DNA of 64,000 nucleotides from Adineta steineri (GCA_905250115.1 CAJNOI010000161.1:22038-86037); one strand, 5' to 3'. Numbered from the stretch's first letter, positions 1-13,934 are shown. The notes: generated from the sequence alone by a model not told the origin. Made by a program: numbers and translations.

Positions 1-2238
1 TTTTTTTTTTTTAATTTTAATAAAATGTCCTTAGAGTTGATGTACTTGATACGAACGATAAATAAATGAAGAAAACTTTTCTTTTCTTAACTTTAAAATA
101 AAGTCATGATCATGTATAATGAAGATTAGAATTAAATATCTTAATAGTTTATTTTCGAAATAATAATCTTCTGAATGTGTATTGATATTTTAAGTTGATT
201 AAAATATATCGTTTGATGACGTAGAATGTCTTCATGTTTCATATATGACAAAAAAAAAGAAATTGTCCAATTACATTGTCAGTAAGATCTCTTGTTAAAC
301 TAAACAGTTTTTAATAAATATTTTTGATTTAAACTAGAATTAATTCTCTCAAAAGATCATACGATTACTGATAAGAATCTCGTCTAACTACTTATTAATA
401 TGCCATTCAATCAAGTACACTCTTGAGTAGTTTGTGTTTCTGTTAAGTATTATATAGTACGTCACTGACGAGAGAAATATAACAAGAAAAACTAAGTTCA
501 AAACAAAAAAATCGAATAGGACTTCATGTCTTATTTAAAATATTTTTTGTTGATATAAACAAATTGATTTATTTAGATTTGATCTATTGTAATCGATAGA
601 AAATTTTGTTTTTTTTCTTTTCATCTAGAGTATAACTATTGTCGTCATCTAATATATTGCTCTTCTACTTTTCTTTTAAAAATTAATTTTTTTAATTTCA
701 ATATTTTCTTTTTTTTTAAAGAAAAATCTTTGCCTCTATGAAACAGAAAGAAAAAACAAAGCATATTGAATTTATTACAATCATTATATCTCACAATAAC
801 GACGCATCTAAAATGATAGCTGTATGATTTCTATAAGATTTAAAAATAAACATCAAATAATTCTTTGTTGATAAATTTAAAAAAAACTATTGAGTAGATC
901 AAATATATTAACATGTTTTGATAGGTCTAGGATTTAGATTTTTATAATATTTTTCACTTTAAATACTCATAGAAATCTCTTAAAATATAGAAAAAAAATA
1001 CCTGAAATTTGACGAAATGTTGTTCACAAAAAGAAAAGTTTTTACTGTTCTGCTTTATCAATAAATAATATTAGGCTTCCTCTCAAACGTCTGCGAAGTT
1101 GTCGCAGATGAAGAATATTTTGTAATTAGTATAGAAGCAGAAAAAGAATTGTCCTTTTATATATGACTTTCTTTTATTTAAATATCATATCAAGTATGCA
1201 ATTATTTATAATCCATATGTTATTAAACTCTATGATAAAGAAGAATTTAATTAGATATATGACTACTAGTTCTCTTACTCTGGGTGTTAACTAAACGTCA
1301 AAGTGAAAACACAATTAGTAATATTCTTTGTTCTAAAAAATATTTATTTAATTCTTCTTTTATTTTAATCAATGACAACAATTTATTTTCAATGCTTTTG
1401 CTAACTAAATATTTCAACGATTTTAGTTTAATAATTACATTCTTTCAATGTGCTGGGGTTTTACCTAGAAGTGATAGACACTTCTAACGATCTTTACGCA
1501 TTATAGTAAATAAAAAACTAAAATTTGTTTATTAACAAATATTTAAACTATTCGAGTTCTTTAGGATGACAATTTCGTATTTTATTTAATAGTAATGAAA
1601 TTCTTTGTTTTTATATAAAGAAACAATGAATATTACAATCAGCTGATGTAATTCAACAGTTAACAAAAATAATGATATAGCAACATATTTGTTTATATAC
1701 TCCTTTAGCTTCAGTTAATTTTGAAAAATAAAAATTAATCAACAATATATTTCTTAGTTTTAATGTAAAAAATTACTTCATAGATTTATGACAAAGATTG
1801 TATTATTAATTAAGTTTTACTTATCTTTGATAAAATGAATAAAGTGTTCTGAAAATGATTAAACTAAAGAATTTTCATTGGTTAAATCAATAAAGATCAT
1901 TGCATTGTTATTTAATAGAAATTTTTTTCTCATAATAATAATTTATATCACTATTAATATTGAAATTAAGAAACAAATTAATAGAAAATTATTAAATCAA
2001 TAATATACATATGTTATACTACATTATTACAGAAATGTCTTCGAAATAATATAAAAATTGAGTAATTTTCGATAATCAGTGATGATTTTCTTTAAAATCC
2101 ATTATTTATTATATCACGCATAGTTTAGATTATACCAGTGAATTTGATACTAATGTAACTATAAGCATTGAATGTTATAAACCAAATTTGAAATTAAAAA
2201 TGTTTTGTTATTTGAAAAAATCTCTTATTGTTTGTTTA
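1..2238. other. AT-rich intergenic DNA, no gene seen
   Basis: No open frame here has coding character. The only short frame (1284-1487) is AT-driven and has no recognisable domain or splice context. The stretch consists of poly-A/T runs and unstructured AT-rich sequence. I see no RNA gene or repeat boundary until the transposon at 2241. Confidence 0.6.
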
Positions 2239-2240
2239 TA

Positions 2241-3117
2241 CAGTAAAACCTCCCTAAGATGAACACTAATGGGACCGCTTGAAAAGTGTTCATTAGAGGA
2301 GGTGTTCATCTTACAGAGGTTTCATATTAAATAAAGGTTTAGATATACACCATATAATATTAGTATGGACAAATGATAGCTATGCATCTTGATATTAAAA
2401 TCTATTACTATTAATTCCAAAACACTATCTTTTTCAATTATTTCACATATTTATTTAATTATCAAGTGAAAAAGAAAAAAAAAACATTTTGTTTATCTTT
2501 AAAATATTAAAGATCTATTTTGTTTTAAATAAAAACTAGTAAAAGAAAGCATTTTTGTCTATTATTCACATCTATTTATATTTTCTAAGAAAAGTCGGTA
2601 ATTGAGATACTACCGATCGAGATTTTGTACTTCGCAGTAATTGTACGATATGAAGCGTTATTTTCATTTTCACTAATTAACTGCATTTTTATAGACAAAG
2701 TTAACGTGTGTGTTCTGTTTCATTTTACAATCGAAGATAGAATGCATGTTGTCCTATCATATAGAATCGATTAACTCATCGCCGATTAATCACATTGTTT
2801 TGTTTGATCCATACATACGACAGAGCTTGTTATGATGAGTTGACCGTCAAAAACTGATTTATCATTTCCTTAATATGAACAGCATATTTTTTCAGCTCTG
2901 TGTTTCATAGAAAAACGTACAGTTAATCACTATATGTTCATTATATAGAGGTTTTCTTTTACAGAAGGGACTAAAAAAAGCGTTCATTGTTCAGAGGTCG
3001 GAGGTGTTCATCTTGCGGAGGTCTATTTACAGCAAAAATCGATCGGGGGGACCAAAAAATGTGTTCAAACCAGAGGTGTTCATTATAGAGAGGTGTTCAT
3101 TTTGGGAGGTTTTACTG
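2241..3117. mobile_element. pogo/Tigger-like non-autonomous DNA transposon (877 bp)
   Basis: The left end begins CAGTAAAACCTCCC and the right end is its exact reverse complement GGGAGGTTTTACTG (3104-3117). The inverted similarity continues inward imperfectly to about 27 bp. Both ends are flanked by TA (2239-2240 and 3118-3119), the target duplication expected of Tc1/mariner/pogo elements. Subterminal GAGGTGTTCAT-type motifs recur near both ends (about 2298, 3002, 3073 and 3090). There is no transposase frame; the longest frame is a 76-codon fragment at the right end. It is therefore a non-autonomous derivative. Superfamily assignment rests on the CAG..CTG ends and TA duplication alone. Confidence 0.82.
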
Positions 3118-3119
3118 TA

Positions 3120-4560
3120 TTTCGTATCACCATATATCGGATCCGTGAATCAGCTTCTACTTCGTAAACTATTCCTTCCTATGCAGTTTACATATATATT
3201 TCGTTTTGCTCTTACTTATAAGGTGTGGATGTAACTCTTGTTGTTATTTGTTATCCTCAATACCTTCACATCTACACTCCTGATAATATTAGCTCAAAAA
3301 CATCTTGAAAGCAGATTAGAAACATAGTTTTGCCTATGAATCATTCAGAAGAAAACTGCTTGAAATTTTTTTTTATTATTTCTTTCTTTTAAGACGGTTC
3401 TTCTGTTGGCAATAGAGTCGAAATGAAGCTTTCTGGGAGGAAAAAAATAGATTTTTTTAATCATGTCTTTATAAAAAGAAAGCATTGTGGCATTCAAATT
3501 ACAATTTTTTTTATCGAAGACAATTATGATAATAACAACTATTGAATTATCAAAAATATGTTAAAAATAAAGGCAAAATTTCAATCATTAGAGAAAATCA
3601 TATATTTGATAACGAATTCTACTCGACTAGGATGACTTGACAGATTGAATCTGTTATGTTTTAAGATAAAACCAAATGCAAGGGAGAAAAAGCTGATTTG
3701 AAACAGACAAAAATCAAAACTAAATCATTTAAATCACAAAAATCACAAATCGCTCTTTCCCCCTTGGTATGACTCATGCATACTGCTAAGGAAATAATAA
3801 TCTTATACCACTGTAAAATCATGTTGTGGAACTTCATTTACGTGATTTTTCAATCACCTAAGCTCAATTTAAGTCATAAAAATCACCTTAATTCATTTTA
3901 AATTATTAGATCGTAAATTGCTTTTTCCGCCTTGATCATAGTACTTAATATCAAGATGAAATGATCTGTCTAACTTTCGAAAATCCATTGAACAAATAGT
4001 TGTTTCTGAAGAATATTATTACAATTCTCATGGTTTGATTAAGGAAATATATAACTAAAATAGCATAGAAATTTTATCTATTTTATATCGATTAAATGAA
4101 AGAAATGACTACATTGAAAACATTAAAAAATATAATTCATAGTTGAATTGACGAATTATTACCCCTCGTTGACATTTTTATTCATAATCTACTTCTATCG
4201 GTATTTTCGACTGAATACAATAGCTCATTGCTTCAAAAGAGTACATCCACAAAAATAGATGATCATTCATAATATACCATTTGTGTTCTCTCTTGAAAAA
4301 GGAAAAACATTCATTGAATTTGAACAGTGAAATACTGTCTGTATGTATTTTTTTGTTAGGCTTTGCATTGTGAAAACATTTATAACACAAAAAAAACAAA
4401 ACGCACAACAATAAGATAAATAACAACAATGAGATAAAGATACTGTTCAATTGAGAGATATCCTGAAAGCAAATATACACCACCGAGAAGAAAACAAAAA
4501 GAAAAAGAAACACAGCACATATCAGTTGTTTTGAAAAATTTTAAATAAAACAAAACAAAA
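3120..4560. other. Intergenic DNA downstream of the RSK gene
   Basis: This probably includes the 3' untranslated region of the minus-strand kinase gene. A hydrophobic minus-strand frame at 4178-4513 has no ATG start and no splice support, so it is not called. Between 3680 and 3930 loosely similar AAATCACAAA/AAATCACCTT phrases recur, but no boundary can be set. Confidence 0.5.
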
Positions 4561-7500
4561 TCATTTCACTATTTCAAGTTTTTGTTGATGAACACTTCGT
4601 TCATTACGTCGTTTAAATAAATTTGAATCACCAATTGGACCAAGTGCTAATGTTTTTTTTGAATTAACATTTATTGCATTGAAAGTAGCATCAAGATTTT
4701 GCTTTAAAACAAAAAATTCTTATATTTTTCTTTTAATAGAATAAAATAACATACTCGTACGAGATTATAATCTTGAATATTACTCAATTTGATATTAGGC
4801 AAATTATCAATATTAGAAAACCATGGATGTTTACAAAGTTGAAGTGCAGTTGGTCTTTTCTTTGAATCAGTATCGAGCATTGCATTTACAAGTGCCTAAA
4901 AATATTTCAAAAATAAAAATATTCTTTATTTTTATAAAAACTACTTTAGCATTATCAGTGACTCGATCCCAAGTAGGTCCAGTGAGTTGTAATTTAACAG
5001 TAGTGCGAGCAAGAATAGTTTCGTGTGAATCATTTCGATCACATACAAATGGTGTATTACCAGATAGTAGAGTATATAAAAGAACTCCAAGACTCCCTAA
5101 ATAAAAAGAGTTAGTTTGAATTCAGATAAATAATATACTTACAAATATCACAAGATTCATCATATTGTTTTCTTGATAGAACTTCAGGTGCAGCATATTC
5201 TTTCGTAAAACATGGTGTCATCAATAAACCATTTTCAGCACGTTGTTGTTTTGCAAAACCAAAATCAACAATACGTAATGATGATGCTTGACGACTATCA
5301 TCAAGAAACATTATATTTCGTGGTTGTAGATCACGATGTACTAAAATAAAAGTTATTTTTTATTGTTAATGAAACTGAAAAAAAAAAAACAATGAGAAAA
5401 TTTACCAATTGAATTTCTATGTAATTGTTCGACTGTTTTAATAATTACAAACATAATTTTTGCACTTTCACGTTCTGATAATGATTTTTCTTGGCGAATT
5501 TTATCAAATAATTCACCACCACGCATTAAATCAGTGACAATATATACTGTAGGTGAATTGTAAAAAGCATCTCTTATCTAAATAATAAAGAAAAAGAATT
5601 TATCAAATTTTGTTTTTTCTTCTAATCAATTTCTTACTCGAATAATATGTGTTAATTGTCTATAACAAAATAATAATTCAATTTCATCTGATGGATCATG
5701 CATATGAGCATCTTTTATTATTTTAACAGCATATTCAACATGTGTTTGTTTATGTATACAACGAAAACAAATAGAAGTTTTTCCTTGACCCAATGCTTCT
5801 TTTAATTCATATTCATCGTTAAATGGTGTTGATTTAACACCAATAATTGAACTTAAACGTCGGTCAATATTACTGGCATATGTTGGATCATTTTGACGAG
5901 CATTGATTAGATCAGGTGCAATATAACTAAAACCTTGGAATGTTTTATTAGCATCAGCACTAGGTGGAATACCAGGTGAATCTATATAAATAAGATTAAA
6001 TTATACAAATAAAATGACAAAATTAAAAATTTACCTGTTGGTGTTTTACAAGTAAATTCCTTATCAAAATAATGTGCATAGTCGGAATGAATCGGTGGTA
6101 TAAATGGTGGTTCAATTTCTTTCTTATATAATTTATCCCAATTAATAGATTCAAAAAATGCATGCTTTTGAATATTACGAAAACCATCTGGTCCAGCACC
6201 TAATCGATTAGCTGGATTACGTTTAAATAACATTCGTAATAAACTTTGTGCTTCTACTGATGGATATGTTGGCATAGCTAATTTAGCTTTTAATATCATA
6301 TTCATTGTTTCTTTTCGATTTGCACCATGAAATGGTAAATGACCAGTAATCATTTCAAATGCTAATACACCAAATGACCACCAATCTGCTACATGTGAAT
6401 GTCCTTTACGTGACACAACTTCTGGTGACATATATTCAACTGTACCACAAAATGAAAATGTTTTTGAATCTTGTGTTGGTATGGATTCTTTTGATAGACC
6501 AAAATCTGTTAAAGCAATATGACCATCAGAATCAAGAAGAATATTTTCTGGTTTTAAATCACGATAAACAATACCAAGTGAATGTAAATGATCAAGTGCA
6601 AGAGCTAATTCAGCTAAATAAAATTGAACATCTCGTTCAGTAAACATCACTAAAAAAAAGTATATATTTGTTGATTAATGAATGGATTAAATATAATTAT
6701 TTATACCTTCTTTCGAAAGACGTGTGAAAAGATCACCACCTCGTAGAAAATCCAGCACCAAATAAACTTTGCCTTGTGTTTGATAAGCATAATGTAGTTT
6801 AACAATAAATGGATGAGAAATTTGTGCAAGTATATCTCGTTCCATTTTTGTTCGTTGACGATCACGAACTATTTCAGAAAAAACAAATAAGTAAATAATA
6901 AAAAAAGGAAAAGAAAACTAACCTTTGAGACTTGCTTTCGTAAGTACTTTCATCGCATACAGTGTACCTGTATCAGGACCAAGAGTTTTACGAACAAGAA
7001 AAACCTTTATATAATAATAATAAAATATAATTTAATTACAAACAAATATATTTATAAAAATTCTTCTTACTTTTCCAAAAGAACCTGCACCAAGTGTTTG
7101 TAATAATTCAAATTGAGTTGAATCAGCTCGATCACAACCTTCTTTAGTAATATTTGTAATTTCAATTTCATGTTCACTACCATTCTGTTCATCCTAAATA
7201 ATATCAAAAAAATATTTATTTTTTCTATTCAAATAAAAATAGCTATCATACATCATATTCTAATGATATTTGACGTTTACGTTCGTCACCAGACGAACTC
7301 CAAGCAAACGAAAATAATGTATTTAACATATCAGGTGATATTTAGTAGAAAGAAAATATAATATGCATGATTTAGTCAGCGGATTCTTATTATTTTCGTT
7401 TCATTTGATCAATATATGTGTCATATGAAGAACGAAAAGCATAGATACCTGACTTTTTAAATGCATGCTTTACTTCATATGTGCACTGACTATTACTTTA

Positions 7501-10500
7501 TTCACGTCAATGTATAACAAAAGAATCATAATGACGGCTACTGTCTGCATTCATTCATATGCAAAAAGAATATTAACAAGTCAAATCCTTCTTTTTTTTC
7601 TTTTTTTCGTTCTTCATTTTTTTAAACTTAGGCATTTATGTATTTGTTTAATCATCTACTAATAGTAGTATTACAAAACCATGTGATATTCTTTAAGTGT
7701 ATCATATGATTTTTAGTCTCGACAATTTCTTTTTTTTTAAAATTGCAATTAAGTTTTTTTTCTCTCACTACTCTATATGTTTTTATGCAAAAATATTAAT
7801 GTGCACTGATGCATATTTCCAAGGTGAAAAAATAAGACAACATAATAACAAAAACAACTCTAATAGAAAAATAAGATTGGCATCCGTTGCCATCCATTAT
7901 TACCAGAAACTTCATATAGAAGAGAAAGAAAAAGAAAACGTCACTAAATTGTTATATAGAAACTGGAAGAAATAAATATATGTTTTCCTCTTTTTTTTTA
8001 GCTCTATGAAAAATTTAATATATATATAATAAGACTGTATTTATATCTTCTTGTAATTTTTAATGATACCCTCTATTCGCCTTTGTCATAGGATAAATTA
8101 CAAGGAAGAAAAAACACCCACTGTTTTATATCCTACGCATTCTTTTTCTTTTTTTTCTTCATATACAATAGACCATCAATATATATGGTAATACAAAGAC
8201 ATTTATATTCAATAAGTGGTATTGTGTGTATATAGAAACGAAAACACACGTGTTATGGTGGGTGGTACTGATGACGTTTTATGTAACAGCACGCGCCTAC
8301 ATATGAGAAAAAAGAAACGATTGCTTTTTATCACTTGGAAATCGAACACGATGTGTCGTACTTATATCTTTCTCAGTATCAAAAAGCAGAAATTTGATCT
8401 AATTTTTGCTAAAGAATCGTTACTTATTTCAAAAAAAAAAAAGAATAAGATATTGCCTATAGATTATACTAATGTTATACGATAGGAAGAGATATCACTA
8501 ATAAATAATATTATTCTAGTTACTCAGAAATATGTAAAGAATGTTTTGTTATATAAGAAAAAAGAATTCACTTACACAGTTAGTATCAATAGGTACTATA
8601 TTTTGCATAGATGTTAGTGAAGAATATGAATCTGTAATTAATAAGGTAGGTGGTATTGTAGCTAAATCCAAGGAACTCATTGTATTTGTATTATTATCTT
8701 CACTGACTGTCTTATTTGATCCTCTTAAACGTCGTAATAATGATCTTCGTTTATTAAAAACATTGTTTTTAAAATGACAATGTTTATCTTTATTAGTATC
8801 GATTGTAAGTAATGGATGATAACTATTGCTTCTTTTGCATATAAGATTATTGTCTGTATTTGTTGATATTTGCGAAGTAGATGATGATTTACAAAATTGA
8901 TTTATCGAAGAATGATGATGTTTTTTAAAGAAAAGATGTAAAGATGATGAAAGTGCTCTATATCGGCCATGTTTTTGACGTCGAATTGTTAAACAATGTA
9001 AACTTTTAAGTATACCCAAAAACATATTGGTATGAATAGATGAAGTAGTTGATACTTCAACATTTGATGATGAAAATGAAGATGATGTTGATGAATGTCG
9101 GGAAGATAGATTTGAGTCTTGGATATCAATACCAGTACCTGATTCACATGAACTCAAATAAAATGTATGACGATCATCGGCATGAGGAATATCAAGAGAC
9201 TCCATACAGATGTTATGCTTTAATAAAATATCTTTCATCAAAACGATGAAGAAATCAGCAGAAAATTTGTGGGTTATATTTAAAGTACATGGTCACTGTT
9301 TATGTATGACATATTATCAACAAGCGAAAAGAAAAGATCAGAGCATAGAGAGATAGAAAAGAGAGAAAATGAGTAGGAGAATAAATTTTTAGCAAAGAAA
9401 AAAAAGAAAACGAAGAGAGAGAGAGAGAAAGGAAAAAATGCACTTTATATTACTTCACAACAGATGCTAGGCGTCTATAAGCAAACAGTGTCGTCATTAA
9501 AGACAAGTATATTCAACCGAACAATTACAATGATAGTTATTGACGTCATTGATTTCTTTTTAATAACAAAGATTATTCTTACAGTGAAACGAGAAAATCT
9601 CTTACGTAATGATTGATGTTTACAAGAATTATTTAAATAATTTTTTATAGCAAATAAGAGTAATAATTAAATATATTTATTTTCTATTAATAATTTATAA
9701 CAACGTGAACAAACTATGTTATCAATCTTTTCATAGTTACTAATAACTACTAAAAAACAAATATTTTTACTTACAATAGAATCAATATCGGGTAAATCAT
9801 CGTCGGCTAACATATTATTATTATTTGTTGTAGTATTCGACGACACGCCATGTTTAATAAACGTAATTCCACGCTAAAAATACAAATAGAGCTAAAGACT
9901 TCTTATAGTTTATTAAAATTTATCAATGGAAGCATAAAAAATTACTTTCATACAGGTCATATTGACCTAAAAAAGAAACGTGACAAGAAAAACTCGTAAA
10001 CATATGTTTTCTTAAGAAAACATACCAATAAATAAAAATTTTTCGTAATGGGAAAGTATTTAACATTCTCATGGGAAATCATATAAATCGGACTGTTTTT
10101 TTTCTTCTTCTGATAAACGAAGCATTATTTTCAATAATAATAAAACATAACTAATAAATTAACTATGAAAATTTTTAAAGCACATGTCTTAAACTATTAC
10201 TGTAACATTTCGTTAAGTGATTAAGAAAAAACACATGCAATAATAATAAAAAAGTAAGGACATTTTTCATTATAATAAAATGTTCTTTTTCCTTATTTAA
10301 TTGATGTACTTTCTTCGTCTATAAAACTTGTGACATTTTTTGTCTCATAAACAATATGAAAGAAGACTGCATTTGAATAGTGCAATATTTTTAATTTAAC
10401 ATATTGAACTTCATCTGTTGTTGTCAAGAAATATTCATAAGTTTATGAATATCAGTTGCTATCATATATAAATAATTATTATTACTTGAAATCTTTTCAT

Positions 10501-11341
10501 TATCACGACTACTCAAACTCGAAGATATATTCAGTAAAAGTTATATATAACCGCCATTGGTTCATCATATATCACCATATATTTATCTTTTAATTCTTTT
10601 CTATAAATAGAAAAAAATGAATAAAACTCATAAATTTTCTATCAGTCAATGTAAATCAGAATTTCCATTAATATAACACGCTATGACAAACGACTAATAC
10701 AAATAGCTTGTTACTATATTCAAATAATTACTATTTTAAATACGGTAAATCCATAAAAATTATTTGTTGTATATCATATTTTCTATATTCAATGTTTTAA
10801 TATAAACTAAAAAGTATTTTATTTATTTTATAGGAAAAAACAATTCCATCAGACAAAGGGTATATAGTCTATTTGGCAAAATAGTAAAGAAAGTTATTTT
10901 TAAGAATAACCATACTATCTAATAAGTAATCAATTTACCGAAAAATATATCTACCGTATGTTGGTACTCAAAAAACTAAGTAATTTTCAAAATGAAAAAA
11001 CAAATTTTCTTATTATGTAAACAAAGTCAACTAGAAAGAATTACAACAGTTGTATGTTTTCAAAAGAAATAAAATATGACTATTAGTTAATAAATATCAT
11101 TTTTCTTAAGAAACTAATAAGATTTTCAGATATATCTATATACATGCATATAAAGCTCTTAGGAATATTCATGAAACAAAAAAATAAGTAGTATTATCTA
11201 TCGACTTACAGGAATATTCATATGAAATCTTTGTGGCAAAACAGGAGGTTCTCTATTCATACATTTTATTGTTGTTTTTGTTAAAGTTGCTTCCGATTCT
11301 AACAAAGATACATCATCTTTGAAATTTTGAGCCAAAGGCAT
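4561..11341 (-). CDS. RPS6KA: p90 ribosomal S6 kinase (RSK), two kinase domains
   Basis: RSK is an ERK-activated Ser/Thr kinase. Coding exons on the minus strand are 11341-11210, 9873-9775, 7193-7068, 7004-6923, 6868-6707, 6649-6035, 5981-5638, 5577-5406, 5340-5143, 5096-4945, 4895-4755 and 4701-4561, giving 2364 nt (787 aa). The start reads MPLAQ, as in vertebrate RSKs. The N-terminal AGC kinase has loop GAGSFGK (about 113), [14 protein letters not shown] (about 230), DFGLSKE and PDK1 site region TFSFCGT. The linker reads SPGIPPS, with hydrophobic motif [10 protein letters not shown] (about 420). The C-terminal CaMK-like kinase has [21 protein letters not shown] and the ERK-site region LLMTPCF. 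The basic tail is FKRRN. Odd: the catalytic-loop Lys of the C-terminal domain is Gln. The family call is very secure; the first two exons are less so because alternative starts exist. Confidence 0.93.
7252..7329 (-). CDS. RPS6KA: Alternative first coding exon of the RSK gene (short form)
   Basis: An ATG at 7329 opens 26 codons (beginning [10 protein letters not shown]), ending in a GT donor (GTATGATAG) at phase 0. It joins in frame to the exon at 7193-7068 that carries DEQNGSEHE and the start of the N-terminal kinase domain. This gives a shorter N-terminus than the MPLAQ form. No acceptor with a pyrimidine tract is obvious immediately upstream, which fits a first exon. Evidence is frame and splice-site compatibility only. 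Confidence 0.5.
8576..9241 (-). CDS. RPS6KA: Alternative long N-terminal exon of the RSK gene
   Basis: A 222-codon open frame starts with [10 protein letters not shown] and ends IVPIDTNC at a consensus GTAAGTG donor. It lies in the large intron between RSK exons 9873-9775 and 7193-7068 and, like them, ends at phase 0. It could therefore supply a third N-terminus from its own promoter. The protein is Ser-rich, with His and Asn clusters and basic patches such as RRSLLRRLR, and has no recognised domain. It is long for a chance frame in this composition and has a perfect donor, so an exon is likely. Attachment to RSK rather than to an independent transcript is inferred from strand, position and phase. 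Confidence 0.55.
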
Positions 11342-13845
11342 ATTAAAAATTAACAACTGCAACTAATTTATCAAATAATTGTCACGAAAATTTACAATTA
11401 CAAGATGTAATAATAATATTAAAAATGAATTGTTTCAAATATAAATATTACATTGATCGTCGTACCACGTTTCTGACTATTTCTAAAGAAGAAGAAAAAA
11501 AACATCCAATAATAAATCAACTTTGATGAATTATTTTGGAACGTCTAACATAGAACCAAAGTGCATGAGACAAGCGACGGAACAAATATAAGAGCGAGAG
11601 AGGGAGAGAGAAAAAAACGTGCCGCTTTTGCGATTCGACGGTTTGCTTTGTTGTGTCATCCTAAGTATAGGAATACTTGGAAGAAGAAAAAAACACATAT
11701 ACAAAATAGTGACATATTTAGCTCCGACAAAAAGAAGAACAGAAAAAAATTTTATTATTATAGCCGACTACATGCTAATGTTACTTAAGTTGTCAGGATG
11801 TATGTATATGATACCATATGGAACCAGAAAAACAACTTCTATTCCTATTAATTAGCTTGATAGTGAAACAAACCGCCTATTAGGATATTTTTCTATCTCG
11901 TATAACGAAGAATAATAAGAAAACCTAATCAATAGGAAAATTTAATATTTAATGATAATATTGACGTCAGACCATATTTTTAGTCAAATAATTGATATAC
12001 ATATTAAAACAATGAGAATATCTCATGTGTTTTGTTAGTCTTCATTGACTGATCTTTTTAATTAAAAAACAAATAATCAGACTTTATTATTCATTCGATA
12101 TTGTAAGACAGGTTCTTCTTTAGAATATTATATAGTTACAAGATTGATAGAAGATTTGATGACAACCAAGAATTAACATCAGTTTGTAACATATAAACAA
12201 AAAGTCAAAGACTAAGTATATATACCATTTGTGTCTTTTCTTTATGTAAAAAATGCTTTTCAACGCTTCATCAATCAATCTAATTTATTTTTATGATTAT
12301 CTGCTACTTTATTGTTGAAGTATCGGTTTATCGTATGCGTGATATATTACACCGAATGTTCTAAAAATAAAGAATGAATTTCTCGGCAATAGTACGTGGG
12401 TGCGTAATTATAAGATTGATAAAAACTCAAAAATATATATACAAAGAAAATTATGATTTCATTTTCTCAAATACTAAGTCATAATCCTGAGAACATCTGT
12501 TCTATATAAAAATCACGATAAAACTTCTTGAATAATTTATTACTTATCTATATATATATAGCGAGTGTTATTTATAAATATATCTGATTAATATTAAAAC
12601 ACATAAAGAAGATCTATGACGTCTGAAAATCACAATACGTATGTACTAATATTAAAGAAAAATTCATCTCTTATTTACCTCTTAGTAAAATACACATATA
12701 GTTTTTTTACGGAAACTTCGCAGTCAAAATAGCTACTATAGTTCTCTATTTAAATTAGTTTATCGAATAACAGATGTTCAATGAGACCGATGGATCTTAT
12801 AACGGCTCATCGACATCTGATACTATTCCGTATTATCTCATTTGAATCGGATTATCTAGGTTAGTTAGATCTGCTAGAGTGCAATCGATTCTATTTACTG
12901 AGAAACATGTAATCATCAATACAGATTTATCTTTTTTAATTAATATAATCATGTATGAATTTATTTCGGTCGATATTCCATACTTTGTAATTGACTTCTA
13001 AGGTTTTGTCAATAATTTATATGAAGACCAGATGTGTCAAAAATGTAGTGGCAATTATGTTTTCTTTTTTTATAGAAAAATATTTAAGAGTTCTTTTTAC
13101 GTCATTACCTGTAATTTTTTTTCTCTTCAGATAAAAAGAAATGTCAAGAACTATCGTCTGTGCTTTATATTTGTCTTATTCGTTCGTTTAAAAGAGCTTA
13201 TTATTCATATTTATAAGACATTTGTGATTTGTTTATTTAATAATCAACTTTACATCGATATATCAATTCTCTACAATCTACTTAGCTAACTATAGTTCAA
13301 CAAGGATTTAAAGTCATAAAGTAAAAGTAGACTATCAAAATAGCATGAGTATGCCGTAAGTGAGGAAAATATCACTTATGCCTGGAAAACAATTAACTAT
13401 AAAAAGGTAGAATTTTGTATTCTAATGACTAAAGTGAAAATCATCGTTTAGACGGAAAATATTTCTGCTTGTTATGAGTTTTAGTCAAGATATATTGACA
13501 TCCAGGGTGTCAAGTCTCAAGAATAAAAAACATAAAATTTGATACTGATGTCAAACTATAACTAATCTTTACATAAGACATCTGTTTATGTATCGCTTGA
13601 CTATCAAAATAAAATATCTAATATTCAGCTGTGTTTTGTCTAAAGAATAATTTTTATGTCTGAAATAAAATCGTTGTTACCATTTTTTGTAATACATGAG
13701 CATATTGCATTAATCAAAGTAAAGAAAATTTATTATATAATGATTACCCAGCCGTACACACATTCGTCAAAGATAGTAGCGACAGATAGTTATAGAATTT
13801 ATTGTATTCGTTGAACAACTAAACCAATGAATAAGTTGTCTTAGG
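11342..13845. other. Divergent intergenic region between RSK (-) and MIC10 (+)
   Basis: This 2.5-kb AT-rich stretch must hold the promoters of both flanking genes. A GA-rich tract lies at about 11590-11620. Short frames at 11561-11855 and 13032-13289 have no domain, no splice context and AT-driven composition. The last part (about 13780-13845) is probably the 5' untranslated exon of MIC10. Confidence 0.5.
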
Positions 13846-13934
13846 GTGAGTAAGTTATTCTTTTGTATAAGTTAATTTACCATAGTAGACACATTTGTAA
13901 ACTAAACTAAATTAATGATGTGTATATATTTCAG
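13846..13934 (+). other. Intron in the 5' untranslated region of MIC10
   Basis: A strong donor (GG/GTGAGTAAG at 13846) and an acceptor (TATATATTTCAG ending at 13934) directly before the ATG define an 89-bp intron that leaves the start codon as the first bases of the next exon. The same acceptor could instead receive a trans-spliced leader, which is known in bdelloid rotifers; the upstream donor favours ordinary cis-splicing. Confidence 0.55.

Noticed and set aside
1284..1487. 67-codon frame in the left intergenic region
   Set aside because: AT-driven composition, no ATG-supported gene structure and no recognisable motif.
4178..4513. 111-codon hydrophobic minus-strand frame downstream of RSK
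   Set aside because: It begins at GTG with no ATG upstream in frame, has no splice acceptor in a useful place, and lies where the RSK 3' UTR is expected. Hydrophobicity follows from T-rich codons.
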